DNA from: Candidatus Angelobacter sp.
Lineage (GTDB): Bacteria; Acidobacteriota; Terriglobia; Terriglobales; Acidobacteriaceae
Direction of reading: 5' to 3'
DNA length: 38,876 bases
Assembly: GCA_025462835.1 (NCBI GenBank)
Contig: JAOAPH010000014.1
Span: forward strand, 1-38,876
Below the pieces are notes generated by a model. It did no database searches. It was not told the origin of the DNA and saw only the letters and a program-made list of their open reading frames with translations. Positions 16,080 to 23,591 of the stretch are shown here, in pieces. A program made the translations under genes and the position numbers. The stretch's first letter is position 1. Each line of letters starts with the position of its first letter.

Positions 16080-17014
16080 TGGCACTGCTGCGCATAGGCT
16101 CTCGCGGGTCACAACTCGCGCTCTGGCAGGCCAACCATGTCGCCGCATTGCTGCGCGACCAGGGACACACAGTTGAGATCACTGTCATAAAGACCACCGG
16201 CGACAAGATCACGGACGTGGCGCTCTCCCTTGTTGGCACAAAAGGAATGTTTACCAAGGAGATTGAGGAAGCATTGGAAGTAAAGAGTATCGATCTCGCG
16301 GTGCACAGCTTGAAGGATGTCCCTACGGAACTAATGCCAGGGTTTGAACTCGCTGCCATTATGAAGCGCGAAGATGCCCGCGACGCATTCGTCTCCGCCA
16401 AGTTTGGCAGTATCAGTGCTCTTCCACATGCAGCGCGAGTCGGTACCAGCAGCCTGCGTCGGCAAGCGCAATTGCGCGCATTGCGCCCGGACTTGGAAAT
16501 CCATCCTCTTCGCGGCAACGTGGACACGCGTTTGCGTAAGCTGGAGGAAGACGAGTATGCCGCGATCATTCTCGCTGTAGCGGGCCTTCGTCGCCTGGGC
16601 CGCATTGAGTTCGTGCGAGAGATTGTTCCTGTTAGCAAGATGTGTCCTGCTGCTGGCCAAGGCGCGTTAGGTATTGAGATTCGCAAAGGCGACGTGGTTA
16701 CGCGAAAGCACCTCGCATTTCTCGACGACCTCGATACGCGTGCCACAACCGCTTGCGAGCGCGCCGCACTGAACGCGCTCGGCGGCGGATGTCAGGTTCC
16801 GATCGGTGCTTACGCCGAAGCCACAGGTGGGAAGCTCCGATTGGTAGCAATCGTCGCGCGCCCCGATGGCAGCGAACTTCTCCGTGCAGAGCAGATCGGA
16901 TCCGATCCCGAACACCTGGGCAGCGTTGTTGGCCAGGAACTACTTGGAAAGGGTGCAAGACGCATTCTGGACGACGTCTATCGTTCCGGCGCCGCCGTAC
17001 CGCAGCAGCCCTAA
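16079..17014 (+). CDS. hemC: Porphobilinogen deaminase (hydroxymethylbilane synthase)
   Basis: HemC condenses four porphobilinogen molecules into hydroxymethylbilane, building the chain on a covalently bound dipyrromethane cofactor. In 311 residues, [13 protein letters not shown] (5-17) starts domain 1, the catalytic Asp80 lies in HSLKDVP, the basic cofactor- and substrate-binding stretch is [11 protein letters not shown] (122-132) with [11 protein letters not shown] after it, and the cofactor-attachment residue is Cys238 in GGGCQVPIG. All are intact. The ATG shares its A with the hemA stop; only one base separates its stop from the start of hemD, so all three enzymes should be made together. 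Confidence 0.97.
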   Translation: MALLRIGSRGSQLALWQANHVAALLRDQGHTVEITVIKTTGDKITDVALSLVGTKGMFTKEIEEALEVKSIDLAVHSLKDVPTELMPGFELAAIMKREDARDAFVSAKFGSISALPHAARVGTSSLRRQAQLRALRPDLEIHPLRGNVDTRLRKLEEDEYAAIILAVAGLRRLGRIEFVREIVPVSKMCPAAGQGALGIEIRKGDVVTRKHLAFLDDLDTRATTACERAALNALGGGCQVPIGAYAEATGGKLRLVAIVARPDGSELLRAEQIGSDPEHLGSVVGQELLGKGARRILDDVYRSGAAVPQQP

Positions 17015-17015
17015 A

Positions 17016-17840
17016 ATGACCTCAATCGAATCAACTCCGAACCCGCAGCCCCCGCAGACATTGTCCGGCAAACGCATCCTCATCACACGCGCGCACGAAC
17101 AGGCTGGCGCGATGGCACGAGAGCTGGAAAGGCTCGGCGCTACAGTGGTGTCGATTCCAACTATCGAGATCCGTCCGCCGCAATCCTTCCAGCCGCTCGA
17201 TAAGGCGCTGCAGAAAATCCCTGCCTACGATTGGCTGATCCTCACCAGCGTCAATGGAGTGAAAGCTCTGTTCAGGCGCATGGAAAAACAGGAAATGCAT
17301 TCCGGTATGCTTCGCCAACTTTCAGTAGTGGCCATCGGCCCGGCCACCCGCGCCGAACTCGAACAGCATGGAGTGAAGGTCGCAATTACTCCGGAAGAAT
17401 ATATTGCTGAGTCTGTGGTATCGGCATTGAAGGACAAAGTAGCAGGGAAGCGCGTGCTGCTGGTTCGCGCCAAGGTCGCGCGCGATGTTATTCCACAGGA
17501 GCTGCGACGGCTGGGGGCAGAGGTCGATGTAGCCGAAGCCTACGAGACCGTTGTCCCGCAGAACTCGCGTGAGAAGATTCGCGCCGCCCTCGCCGACTCC
17601 GAGCAACGCCCCAACATCATCACGTTCACCAGTTCATCGACAGTCAAGAATTTCATCACGTTGCTGGGCGCGAACGTGAGCCCGAAAGAACAGTTGCAGG
17701 GAATTGCAGTAGCATCCATTGGTCCGGTGACCTCGGCGACTTTGATAGAGGTCGGCCTGGGAGTGAACATCGAGGCCAAGGACTTCACCATCCCCGGCCT
17801 GATCGATGCGATCGTCCGCAACGCCCAGCCACCGCAATAA
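17016..17840 (+). CDS. hemD: Uroporphyrinogen-III synthase
   Basis: HemD closes hydroxymethylbilane with inversion of ring D to give uroporphyrinogen III, the branch point for haem, sirohaem and corrinoids. The 274-residue product has the two-lobed pattern of this poorly conserved family: GKRILITRAHEQAGAMAREL near the N-terminus, IPTIEIRPP, DWLILTSVNGVKALF, VVAIGPATRAELEQHG and, in the second lobe, ITFTSSSTVKNF and IGPVTSATL. I place the start at ATG 17016, one base after the hemC stop; the longer open frame back to 16866 lies inside hemC and is not plausible. An intrinsic terminator directly follows, closing the operon. Confidence 0.93.
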   Translation: MTSIESTPNPQPPQTLSGKRILITRAHEQAGAMARELERLGATVVSIPTIEIRPPQSFQPLDKALQKIPAYDWLILTSVNGVKALFRRMEKQEMHSGMLRQLSVVAIGPATRAELEQHGVKVAITPEEYIAESVVSALKDKVAGKRVLLVRAKVARDVIPQELRRLGAEVDVAEAYETVVPQNSREKIRAALADSEQRPNIITFTSSSTVKNFITLLGANVSPKEQLQGIAVASIGPVTSATLIEVGLGVNIEAKDFTIPGLIDAIVRNAQPPQ

Positions 17841-17870
17841 AAACGGGAGCCACTCGGGCTCCCGTTTACT
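17841..17870. terminator. Terminator between hemD and inositol-phosphate synthase genes
   Basis: AAACGGGAGCC (17841-17851) pairs perfectly with GGCTCCCGTTT (17857-17867) around a 5-nt loop. A-rich and T-rich flanks on its two sides suggest it serves both convergent genes. Confidence 0.85.
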
Positions 17871-17885
17871 TCAATTCAAAGAAGA

Positions 17886-19232
17886 TTAGTCGTAATACTC
17901 CAGCCCCAGATGCGTGATGAGTTCCTCGCCGCGCAGATGGCGTAGCGTATTCTTCATCTTCATCGTCTGGATAAATAAATCGTGCTCGGGATAAAGCCCC
18001 GGAGCGGTCATCGGCGACTTGTAATACAAGCTCAACCATTCCTGGATACCCATGCCGCTCAACTCTGAGCTCCGCTTTGCCAAATCCATCAACAGCACCA
18101 GGTCCAAGACGATTGGCGCGGCCAAGATCGAGTCGCGGCACAGGAAATTGACCTTGATCTGCATCGGATAGCCGAGCCAGCCGACGATATCAATGTTGTC
18201 CCAACTCTCTTTGTTATCAGCGCGAGGCGGATAATAGTTGATGCGTACCTTGTGATAAAAATCCTTGTACAGGTCGGGATAAAGCTCCGGCTGAAGAATG
18301 TGCTCCAGCACCGAAAGCTTCGACTCTTCCTTGGTCTTGAACGATTCCGGATCGTCCAATACTTCACCATCGCGATTGCCTAGGATGTTGGTCGAGAACC
18401 AGCCACTCAATCCCAGCATGCGGGCTTTCAGTCCCGGCGCGAGCACCGTCTTGAGCAGTGTCTGGCCAGACTTGAAATCCTTGCCCGAGATTGGTGCGTG
18501 ATTGCGGCGGGAGAGCTCATGCATCGCCGGCAGATCAACGGTCAGGTTCGGCGCTCCATTCGCAAACGGGACGCCTTCGCTAAGAGCGGCGTAGGCATAG
18601 ATCATTGAAGGCGCAATGTTTTCGTCATTGGCGAGAAGCGCCTTTTCAAACGCCTTCACTGACGAGTGGGCCTCGGTCTGCTTCAAGAAGATTTCCGTGG
18701 AGCCGCACCACATCATCACCAACCGCTCGGCGCCTGAGGTTTTCTTGAAATCATGGATGTCGGCGCGAACCTGCTCTGCCAAGTCCATCTTGTTCTTGCC
18801 CTTTTTCACGTACTTGCCGTCGAGCTTCTTGACGTAATGACGGTCAAAGACCGCCGGGCGGGGCTTCACTGATTGCAGAAAAGGTTTAACCTGCTCCAGC
18901 AAATCTTTCTCCAAGACGCCGGCATTGGTAGCGGCAGCAAACATGTCGTCTTCGAAAATGTCCCAGCCGGTAAATACCAGGTCGTTCAGTTGCGCCAGCG
19001 GAACGAATTCGTTGATCTTCGGTGAGCGGCCTTCTGTGCGCTTGCCCAGGCGGATAGTGCCCATCTGAGTCAGCGAGCCTATTGGTTTCGCGATGCCCTT
19101 GCGCACGGCTTCTACGCCGGCGACGAATGTTGTGGCAACGGCGCCCATGCCGGGGATCATGATCCCGAGTTTGCCTTTGGCTTCTGCGATCGTTCCGGAC
19201 GTTTGCGGGGTGGTCTTTGGTTTTGTCGCCAT
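17886..19232 (-). CDS. Inositol-3-phosphate synthase
   Basis: The enzyme converts glucose-6-phosphate to inositol-phosphate using NAD, the source of inositol for phosphoinositides or other inositol compounds. The 448 residues match the bacterial members of the family. The N-terminal NAD-binding domain carries GKLGIMIPGMGAVATTFVAG; later come NDLVFTGWDIFEDD, MMWCGSTE, SGKDFKSGQTLLKTVL (the SGKDxKTGQT-like motif of the active site), WFSTNILGNRDGEVL and GYPMQIKVNFLCRDSILAAP. A flexible N-terminal extension of about 20 residues precedes the fold. GGAAG lies upstream of ATG 19232. It is a single gene; no phosphatidylinositol synthase lies nearby, so the final product is unknown. Confidence 0.94.
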   Translation of the reverse strand: MATKPKTTPQTSGTIAEAKGKLGIMIPGMGAVATTFVAGVEAVRKGIAKPIGSLTQMGTIRLGKRTEGRSPKINEFVPLAQLNDLVFTGWDIFEDDMFAAATNAGVLEKDLLEQVKPFLQSVKPRPAVFDRHYVKKLDGKYVKKGKNKMDLAEQVRADIHDFKKTSGAERLVMMWCGSTEIFLKQTEAHSSVKAFEKALLANDENIAPSMIYAYAALSEGVPFANGAPNLTVDLPAMHELSRRNHAPISGKDFKSGQTLLKTVLAPGLKARMLGLSGWFSTNILGNRDGEVLDDPESFKTKEESKLSVLEHILQPELYPDLYKDFYHKVRINYYPPRADNKESWDNIDIVGWLGYPMQIKVNFLCRDSILAAPIVLDLVLLMDLAKRSSELSGMGIQEWLSLYYKSPMTAPGLYPEHDLFIQTMKMKNTLRHLRGEELITHLGLEYYD

Positions 19233-19280
19233 TTAGGTATGAGACTTCCTATGGAATGAAAGTGTGCTGGAAAACCATTC

Positions 19281-19286
19281 ATTGTA
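19281..19286 (-). promoter_or_regulatory. Extended -10 upstream of inositol-phosphate synthase
   Basis: On the minus strand the sequence TGTTACAAT is an extended -10 (TG, one base, TACAAT). Initiation near 19274 gives a leader of about 42 nt. No matching -35 is visible, which is tolerated by extended -10 promoters. Confidence 0.45.
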
Positions 19287-19313
19287 ACAGGGCAGGCCTT
19301 GTTAGCTGCCGCC

Positions 19314-20129
19314 TCACTTGATTTTCACCTTCGGTTTGCGCGGATCCGGCTCCGGGGCCGTTACTTCTATCCGCCAAACCGCGGCGTCTTGAGACAGCTG
19401 ACCTTCGAATTCAATAAAGGTCGGAGCTTCGCTCTTTACGATCCAGATATGCATGTCGGAAGGCTGCTTGCCCACAAGCGGCGCAATGACGCCGGCTACA
19501 CCCTCGATCTTCACCTTCACCACGTAATGTTGCGCCTTGTGCTTGATAAAACCCACTTCGATGGTCTTCTCCTGCTCCGGAAGGATATTCAATTTCACCA
19601 TCCGCGGACTAGTTGAAGGTGCCACCATGGAGACAGTGGTTTCCGGAGCGGACGGATCAACGTTCTTGACCAGTGTGAAAATCAGGCCATTGGAGACATC
19701 TTCTGGTAGATCCAGATGCTTGTTGGTCAACTTCTCCTTGCCCTTCTCAACCGTCCTCACCGTTACCTTTCCTGTGCCGGCATCGATCCAGGATTCGCTC
19801 TCTTGCTTGAACGCCGGGCCTTTCTGTACTACCTGATCGCTCAGCAGGCGGAATTTGCCATGTTGCGTAAACTTCGTGATCTCCTGATAGAACGAGCCGT
19901 CTTTGAAATTAAGCTGCATATCGGCGATCACAGGCCCGCCCTCACCTTTCACAACCTGCTTTAGATCGCCATAAGCGATAGCTTGTCCATCCAGATTTCG
20001 CACCACCAGGAACCCGAGGGTCACCCCTTCAACGTGACGGACGGGAATCTGCTCAGCAGTTAGCTGGCTGGCTCGGAAAAATAGAATGCAGAATGCGAGG
20101 AGGAAGTACAGGAGACGACGAGTTTCCAT
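19314..20129 (-). CDS. Secreted protein of unknown function
   Basis: The 271-residue product begins with a signal peptide (hydrophobic core at about residues 6-18, likely cleavage after TA or AE near 25) and is therefore probably periplasmic or secreted. The mature part is rich in beta-type segments without cysteines, for example GVTLGFLVVRNLDGQAIAYG, TGKVTVRTVEKGKEKL and a C-terminal AVWRIEVTAPEPDPRKPKVKIK split by charged linkers. It contains no catalytic motif I recognise. The start ATG 20129 has a partial ribosome-binding site (AAGG, 8 nt upstream). It stands alone between inositol-phosphate synthase and a divergent dehydrogenase. No function is proposed. Confidence 0.78.
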   Translation of the reverse strand: METRRLLYFLLAFCILFFRASQLTAEQIPVRHVEGVTLGFLVVRNLDGQAIAYGDLKQVVKGEGGPVIADMQLNFKDGSFYQEITKFTQHGKFRLLSDQVVQKGPAFKQESESWIDAGTGKVTVRTVEKGKEKLTNKHLDLPEDVSNGLIFTLVKNVDPSAPETTVSMVAPSTSPRMVKLNILPEQEKTIEVGFIKHKAQHYVVKVKIEGVAGVIAPLVGKQPSDMHIWIVKSEAPTFIEFEGQLSQDAAVWRIEVTAPEPDPRKPKVKIK

Positions 20130-20268
20130 TTGGGGGGCCTTGCAAAATTAGGATGCCGGACCAGCGTTGTAGTGCGGCAGAGCAGCGCGGCTGAGAGATT
20201 GAAAGAATACGCTTGGAGCCAAAGACGCGACGGCGAGGCACATATGTGATACAACGCCAGACACTCCT

Positions 20269-21123
20269 ATGGAAAAGATCGCACTCATCACCGGAACTTC
20301 CAGCGGCATCGGCCTGCTTACGGCCATCGATATGGCGAAGGCCGGCTTTCGTGTCATCGCTACCATGCGCGACCTCTCGCGCAACACGCGCCTGCTTCAG
20401 GCCGCAGCAGATGCCGGCGTATCCGATCGCATCGAACTCAGGCGTCTCGACATCACTGAATTCGATTCGCTACCCGGCGTCGTTGCCGAAATCGTGCATG
20501 ACCACGGTCGCATCGACGTGCTCGTAAACAACGCCGGATACGCATTGGGTGGATTCGCCGAAGACATCCAACTCGACGAACTGCGCGGCCAATTCGACAC
20601 CAACTTCTTCGGCCACGTCGCGCTCACTCGCGCCGTGCTGCCCACCATGCGCGGACAGGGCGTTTCTGGTTTGGGGGGACACATCATCATGATCTCCTCT
20701 ATCAGCGGATTGGTTTCCAATCCCGTGACCAGCAGTTATTCGGCATCCAAGCACGCGCTAGAGGGGTGGACAGAATCGCTGCGCGTGGAGGTTCGCGCCT
20801 TGCGAATCAAAGTTGTTCTGGTGGAGCCCGGTGCCTATGACACTGACATTTGGGAGCGCAATGTGCGCATCGGCAAGATCGCACTCAGCGAGGAATCCGC
20901 CAATAAGGACCGCGCCCGCCGCTTCGCCAATGTCGTCAAAACAAAGCTGAAGAAGGGCGATACTCGCGAAGTGTCGCGCTTGATCACGCGAATCGCGCAG
21001 AACCCCAATCCGAATCTGAGATATCTCATCGGCAAGGACGCGCAAGTCCGATACTGGTCGCAGCGGCTCCTGCCGTGGAAAGTTTACGAAAAGATACTGG
21101 TGAAAGCGTTACAGATCGATTGA
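20269..21123 (+). CDS. Short-chain dehydrogenase/reductase, classical type
   Basis: A 284-residue NAD(P)-dependent oxidoreductase. The cofactor motif TGTSSGIG is at 8-15, NNAG at 87-90, the catalytic Ser at 143/144 (ISSISG) and the YSASK motif with Tyr157 and Lys161; VEPGAYDTDI follows. It differs clearly from the SDR at 2795 in its longer C-terminus (about 40 extra residues), resembling retinol- or steroid-dehydrogenase-like SDRs; the substrate cannot be inferred. The ATG at 20269 lacks a good ribosome-binding site, but no alternative upstream fits the SDR N-terminus. The gene is divergent from the secreted protein at 19314 and is followed by a palindromic repeat pair. Confidence 0.92.
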   Translation: MEKIALITGTSSGIGLLTAIDMAKAGFRVIATMRDLSRNTRLLQAAADAGVSDRIELRRLDITEFDSLPGVVAEIVHDHGRIDVLVNNAGYALGGFAEDIQLDELRGQFDTNFFGHVALTRAVLPTMRGQGVSGLGGHIIMISSISGLVSNPVTSSYSASKHALEGWTESLRVEVRALRIKVVLVEPGAYDTDIWERNVRIGKIALSEESANKDRARRFANVVKTKLKKGDTREVSRLITRIAQNPNPNLRYLIGKDAQVRYWSQRLLPWKVYEKILVKALQID

Positions 21124-21189
21124 GCCATTGGACAACAGACGCTCACGAGGCGGCGCGATGAACAGGTCAAAACGGTTTTGCTTTGAGAG

Positions 21190-21242
21190 GGTACGACTTC
21201 AGTCGTGCCGCAAGCCATTGAGAATAGAATGGGCTTTAGCCC
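21190..21242. repeat. Composite REP-like palindrome pair
   Basis: A type A palindrome variant (GGTACGACTTCAGTCGTGCC, 21190-21209) is followed about 21 bp later by a type B palindrome (GGGCTTTAGCCC, 21231-21242) and CTGAGG. This is the same order, spacing and orientation as the pairs at 6414-6465 and 6585-6637. Paired changes in the type A stem (GACT/AGTC in place of GGCT/AGCC) keep the hairpin. Confidence 0.82.
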
Positions 21243-21276
21243 CTGAGGGACGATTGTTGGGACCAGACGCGCGACA

Positions 21277-21903
21277 CTACTGTGCCGCCGCAACCCGATT
21301 CTTCCAATGTGACCAGATAAACCACGATACTCCGGCAACCAGAAACACCGCGATCACTGCATCGAATTCGTGGAAGTACTTCCCGATATATCGCCAATTC
21401 TCCGCCAGCTTCATCCCTGCGTACGCGAGAACAAAGCACCACGGCCACGAGCCCAGGAACGTGTACACATGAAAGCGCAATCGCGGCATCCGCGCGATTC
21501 CCGCCGGAAGCGCAATGAACGTCCGAATCACCGGCAGAAGCCTCCCGACAAAGATCGTGATCTCGCCGTACTTGTGGAAGAGGCGGTCAGTGAGTTCCAG
21601 GTCGTGCTGTTTCAAGAGAATGTAACGACCGTATTTTTCCACCAGCGGACGCCCGCCATGGTATCCGACCTCATAAGCGAGCACCGAACCAAGGTTGCAT
21701 CCGATAGCGCCCGCCGTCGCCACCCAATAAAGGTTGAATTCTCCTCTGTAAACCAGGTAACCGGCGAAAGGCATGATCAACTCTGAGGGCAGGGGAATGC
21801 AGGCCGATTCAATAGCCATCAAGACCATCACGCCGGTGTATCCGCCACCGCTTATGACCCAGCTTATGAAGACAAACAGATGTCCGATGATGTTTTCAAT
21901 CAT
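21277..21903 (-). CDS. DedA-family membrane protein
   Basis: DedA proteins are inner-membrane carriers; some members have been shown to recycle undecaprenyl phosphate, the lipid carrier for wall and envelope sugars. The 208 residues show the family hallmarks: a re-entrant segment with ESACIPLPSELIMPFAGYL (residues about 32-50), GAIGCNLGSVLAYEVGYHGG, FVGRLLPVIRTFIALPAGIARMP in two parts, then a C-terminal helix. The conserved acidic (Glu in IES and PSE) and arginine (GR, IR) residues are present. It starts at ATG 21903 with a poor ribosome-binding site, 25 nt after a 77-codon gene on the same strand, and probably depends on that gene's transcription. Confidence 0.93.
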   Translation of the reverse strand: MIENIIGHLFVFISWVISGGGYTGVMVLMAIESACIPLPSELIMPFAGYLVYRGEFNLYWVATAGAIGCNLGSVLAYEVGYHGGRPLVEKYGRYILLKQHDLELTDRLFHKYGEITIFVGRLLPVIRTFIALPAGIARMPRLRFHVYTFLGSWPWCFVLAYAGMKLAENWRYIGKYFHEFDAVIAVFLVAGVSWFIWSHWKNRVAAAQ

Positions 21904-21928
21904 GAGTGTTTACTTTTGTTGGGAGCGG

Positions 21929-22162
21929 CTAAAAATCCTGCGAGTCCTGCGTGTAAGTGTAGCCGGGCAGCGTGGCGATATCGCCCGCCTTTTGCACCTT
22001 GATGCGAGTGGTTCCCGCATTAGCCGCATTAGCATTGGCCTCGCGCAGCATGGCGTACTGCGTGAAGACTTCACTGTATAGCTTGGTCACAAGATAGTTC
22101 TGACCGTTCTGGTCATTGCGCCAAACCTGGCCGAGTTGGATTGATTTCACGGGCATCGGCAC
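21929..22162 (-). CDS. Small hypothetical protein upstream of dedA
   Basis: The product has about 77 residues if GTG 22162 is used, or 75 from ATG 22156. It has no signal peptide or membrane segment. The N-terminal half (VKSIQLGQVWRNDQNGQNYL followed by VTKLYSEVF) reads like a small beta-strand domain with evenly placed aromatic and basic residues. A central alanine/asparagine-rich helix (REANANAANAG) follows, and then RIKVQKAGDIATLPGYTY. I do not recognise a named family. It lies 25 nt upstream of the DedA gene, so the two are probably co-transcribed. A heptamer repeat fills the space upstream. Confidence 0.65.
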   Translation of the reverse strand: MPMPVKSIQLGQVWRNDQNGQNYLVTKLYSEVFTQYAMLREANANAANAGTTRIKVQKAGDIATLPGYTYTQDSQDF

Positions 22163-22166
22163 AATT

Positions 22167-22201
22167 GTAATTTGAATTCTGCAATTTGCAATTTGTAATT
22201 T
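22167..22201. repeat. AT-rich heptamer tandem repeat, 5 units
   Basis: Five 7-mers follow one another: GTAATTT, GAATTCT, GCAATTT, GCAATTT, GTAATTT. They lie between the divergent starts of the small gene at 22162 and endonuclease III at 22240 and therefore overlap the promoter region of at least one of them. Confidence 0.7.
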
Positions 22202-22227
22202 GAAGCATTGCGGTCCGCCATGTTTGT

Positions 22228-22233
22228 TAGAAT
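22228..22233 (+). promoter_or_regulatory. Possible -10 placing transcription start at the nth start codon
   Basis: TAGAAT lies 6 nt before the GTG at 22240, so transcription would begin at or beside the start codon. There is no Shine-Dalgarno upstream of this GTG, which would suit a leaderless message. No -35 is evident. Confidence 0.35.
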
Positions 22234-22239
22234 CCGAGC

Positions 22240-22983
22240 GTGAGCCCGGTTAAAGCCAAGCCTAAATCGAAAGCGAAAGCTCGAAGCAAAGCAACAACTG
22301 CCGCCTACAACCCCCTCGACCCCAAACGCGTCGCCGAAATCCTGAAGCGCCTCGACGCCACCTATCCCACTCCCAAATGCGCGCTCACACACAAGAGCGC
22401 CTGGGAGCTGACGGTGGCCACTATTCTTTCTGCCCAATGCACGGATGTCCGCGTGAACATGGTCACGCCGGTGCTATTTACCAAATATCCCACTGTGCAG
22501 GATTTCGCGAAGTTGGATCCTGAAGCTCTTGAGCCTGATATTCGCAGCACCGGGTTCTTTCGTAACAAGGCGAAGTCGGTAGTCGGCGCGGCTAGAAAGA
22601 TTGTCAACGACTTCGGAGGCAAAGTGCCGCAGACGATGCAAGAGCTGCTTTCGCTGCCGGGCGTCGCTCGCAAGACTGCCAATGTTGTACTCGGGTCGTG
22701 GTTCGGGATAGCTGACGGCGTGGTCGTCGATACGCACGTTTACCGAATCTCGCGGCGACTGGAACTCACCAAGAGCGATACTCCGGAGAAGATTGAGCAA
22801 GACCTGATGAAAGTGATCCCGCGTGAGAAGTGGATCGATTTCGCCCACCAGCTTATCTGGCACGGACGAAAACTTTGTTTTGCCCGCAAGCCGAATTGCG
22901 CGGAGTGTCCACTGGAGAACCTCTGCCATGCTGCGGACAAGACATGGTCAACGGTTGAAATACACAAAAACGCCAAGCCCTGA
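22240..22983 (+). CDS. nth: Endonuclease III (DNA glycosylase/AP lyase)
   Basis: Nth excises oxidised pyrimidines and cuts at abasic sites in base excision repair. The 247 residues include the helix-hairpin-helix with the catalytic lysine (LPGVARKTANVVLG), the catalytic aspartate in VVDTHVYR, and the C-terminal 4Fe-4S loop with spacing C-x6-C-x2-C-x5-C (CFARKPNCAECPLENLC). The substrate-recognition segment ATILSAQCTDVRVN is also present. The N-terminus has an extra basic tail of about 20 residues rich in Lys, Ala and Ser, absent in the Escherichia coli enzyme. The GTG at 22240 is the first start in frame; the start has no ribosome-binding site. The gene is followed after 24 nt by a small secreted-protein gene. 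Confidence 0.96.
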   Translation: MSPVKAKPKSKAKARSKATTAAYNPLDPKRVAEILKRLDATYPTPKCALTHKSAWELTVATILSAQCTDVRVNMVTPVLFTKYPTVQDFAKLDPEALEPDIRSTGFFRNKAKSVVGAARKIVNDFGGKVPQTMQELLSLPGVARKTANVVLGSWFGIADGVVVDTHVYRISRRLELTKSDTPEKIEQDLMKVIPREKWIDFAHQLIWHGRKLCFARKPNCAECPLENLCHAADKTWSTVEIHKNAKP

Positions 22984-23007
22984 CGCAATTGGCTGCATCC
23001 AATTCCT

Positions 23008-23433
23008 ATGCGGTACTCTCGCCTACTAGCGCTTGCAATTCTTCTATCGCTAATAAGTACAGCTTCTGCCGGCAGCATCACTGGCGTCTTTCAGGGACGA
23101 ATCGTCCAATTGCCCAGCGCGAAGTCGAAATCCAAATGGCTGTACGTACAGGGGAAGAATGGCGCGATCCGGCGGGCGAACATCGCTAATGCGGTCGTCG
23201 AGTATGACGACGACTATCCCGCCAGCAAGCGCCACAAACGCGCAGCCGACTCCCTCGACCGAGCCATTGAGGTGCGCGTCACGGCAGAGCAGGACGAAGC
23301 CAAAGGCGGCGAGTGGCAGGCAACCAACATCCTAATCCTCGCGCCCCGCCGTAACTCCCAGAAACCAAGCAGGAGAGCCCCCGACGCACCCTCGCCCACC
23401 GTTGCCAAATCGCAAGTAGCCACTGCCAACTGA
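23008..23433 (+). CDS. Small secreted protein of unknown function
   Basis: The 141-residue product starts with a signal peptide (MRYSRLLALAILLSLISTASA; cleavage near residue 21). The mature protein has a short beta-rich domain, about residues 22-70, with SITGVFQGRIVQLP, SKWLYVQGKNGAIRRANIAN and an acidic VEYDDDYP. A helical charged part and a proline/serine/arginine-rich tail follow. No cysteine pairs or catalytic motifs are visible. It lies 24 nt after nth on the same strand and might be transcribed with it, though the two functions appear unrelated. I do not recognise the family. Confidence 0.72.
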   Translation: MRYSRLLALAILLSLISTASAGSITGVFQGRIVQLPSAKSKSKWLYVQGKNGAIRRANIANAVVEYDDDYPASKRHKRAADSLDRAIEVRVTAEQDEAKGGEWQATNILILAPRRNSQKPSRRAPDAPSPTVAKSQVATAN

Positions 23434-23540
23434 TGTCACTAAATCAGCTCAGACCGCGTCTAACCAAAAGGGCCAGAAACTCGAAACTTCCTCAAGGGAT
23501 TAGGGTTGTAGATTGCAGAAGTCTCAGCCACGTACGGGTC

Positions 23541-23546
23541 TATAAT
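23541..23546 (+). promoter_or_regulatory. Candidate -10 element for the M48 peptidase gene
   Basis: A consensus TATAAT lies 45 nt upstream of the ATG. Initiation near 23553 would give a leader of about 39 nt containing the GAGG ribosome-binding site. The -35 region is not clear. Confidence 0.4.
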
Positions 23547-23591
23547 GGCGACATCGCCCACAGTTTTGTACGGTTTGCCACCGAGGTCAAA

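Noticed and set aside
16866-17015. Long N-terminal extension of hemD
   Set aside because: This part overlaps hemC in another frame, and the extra residues do not resemble uroporphyrinogen-III synthase.
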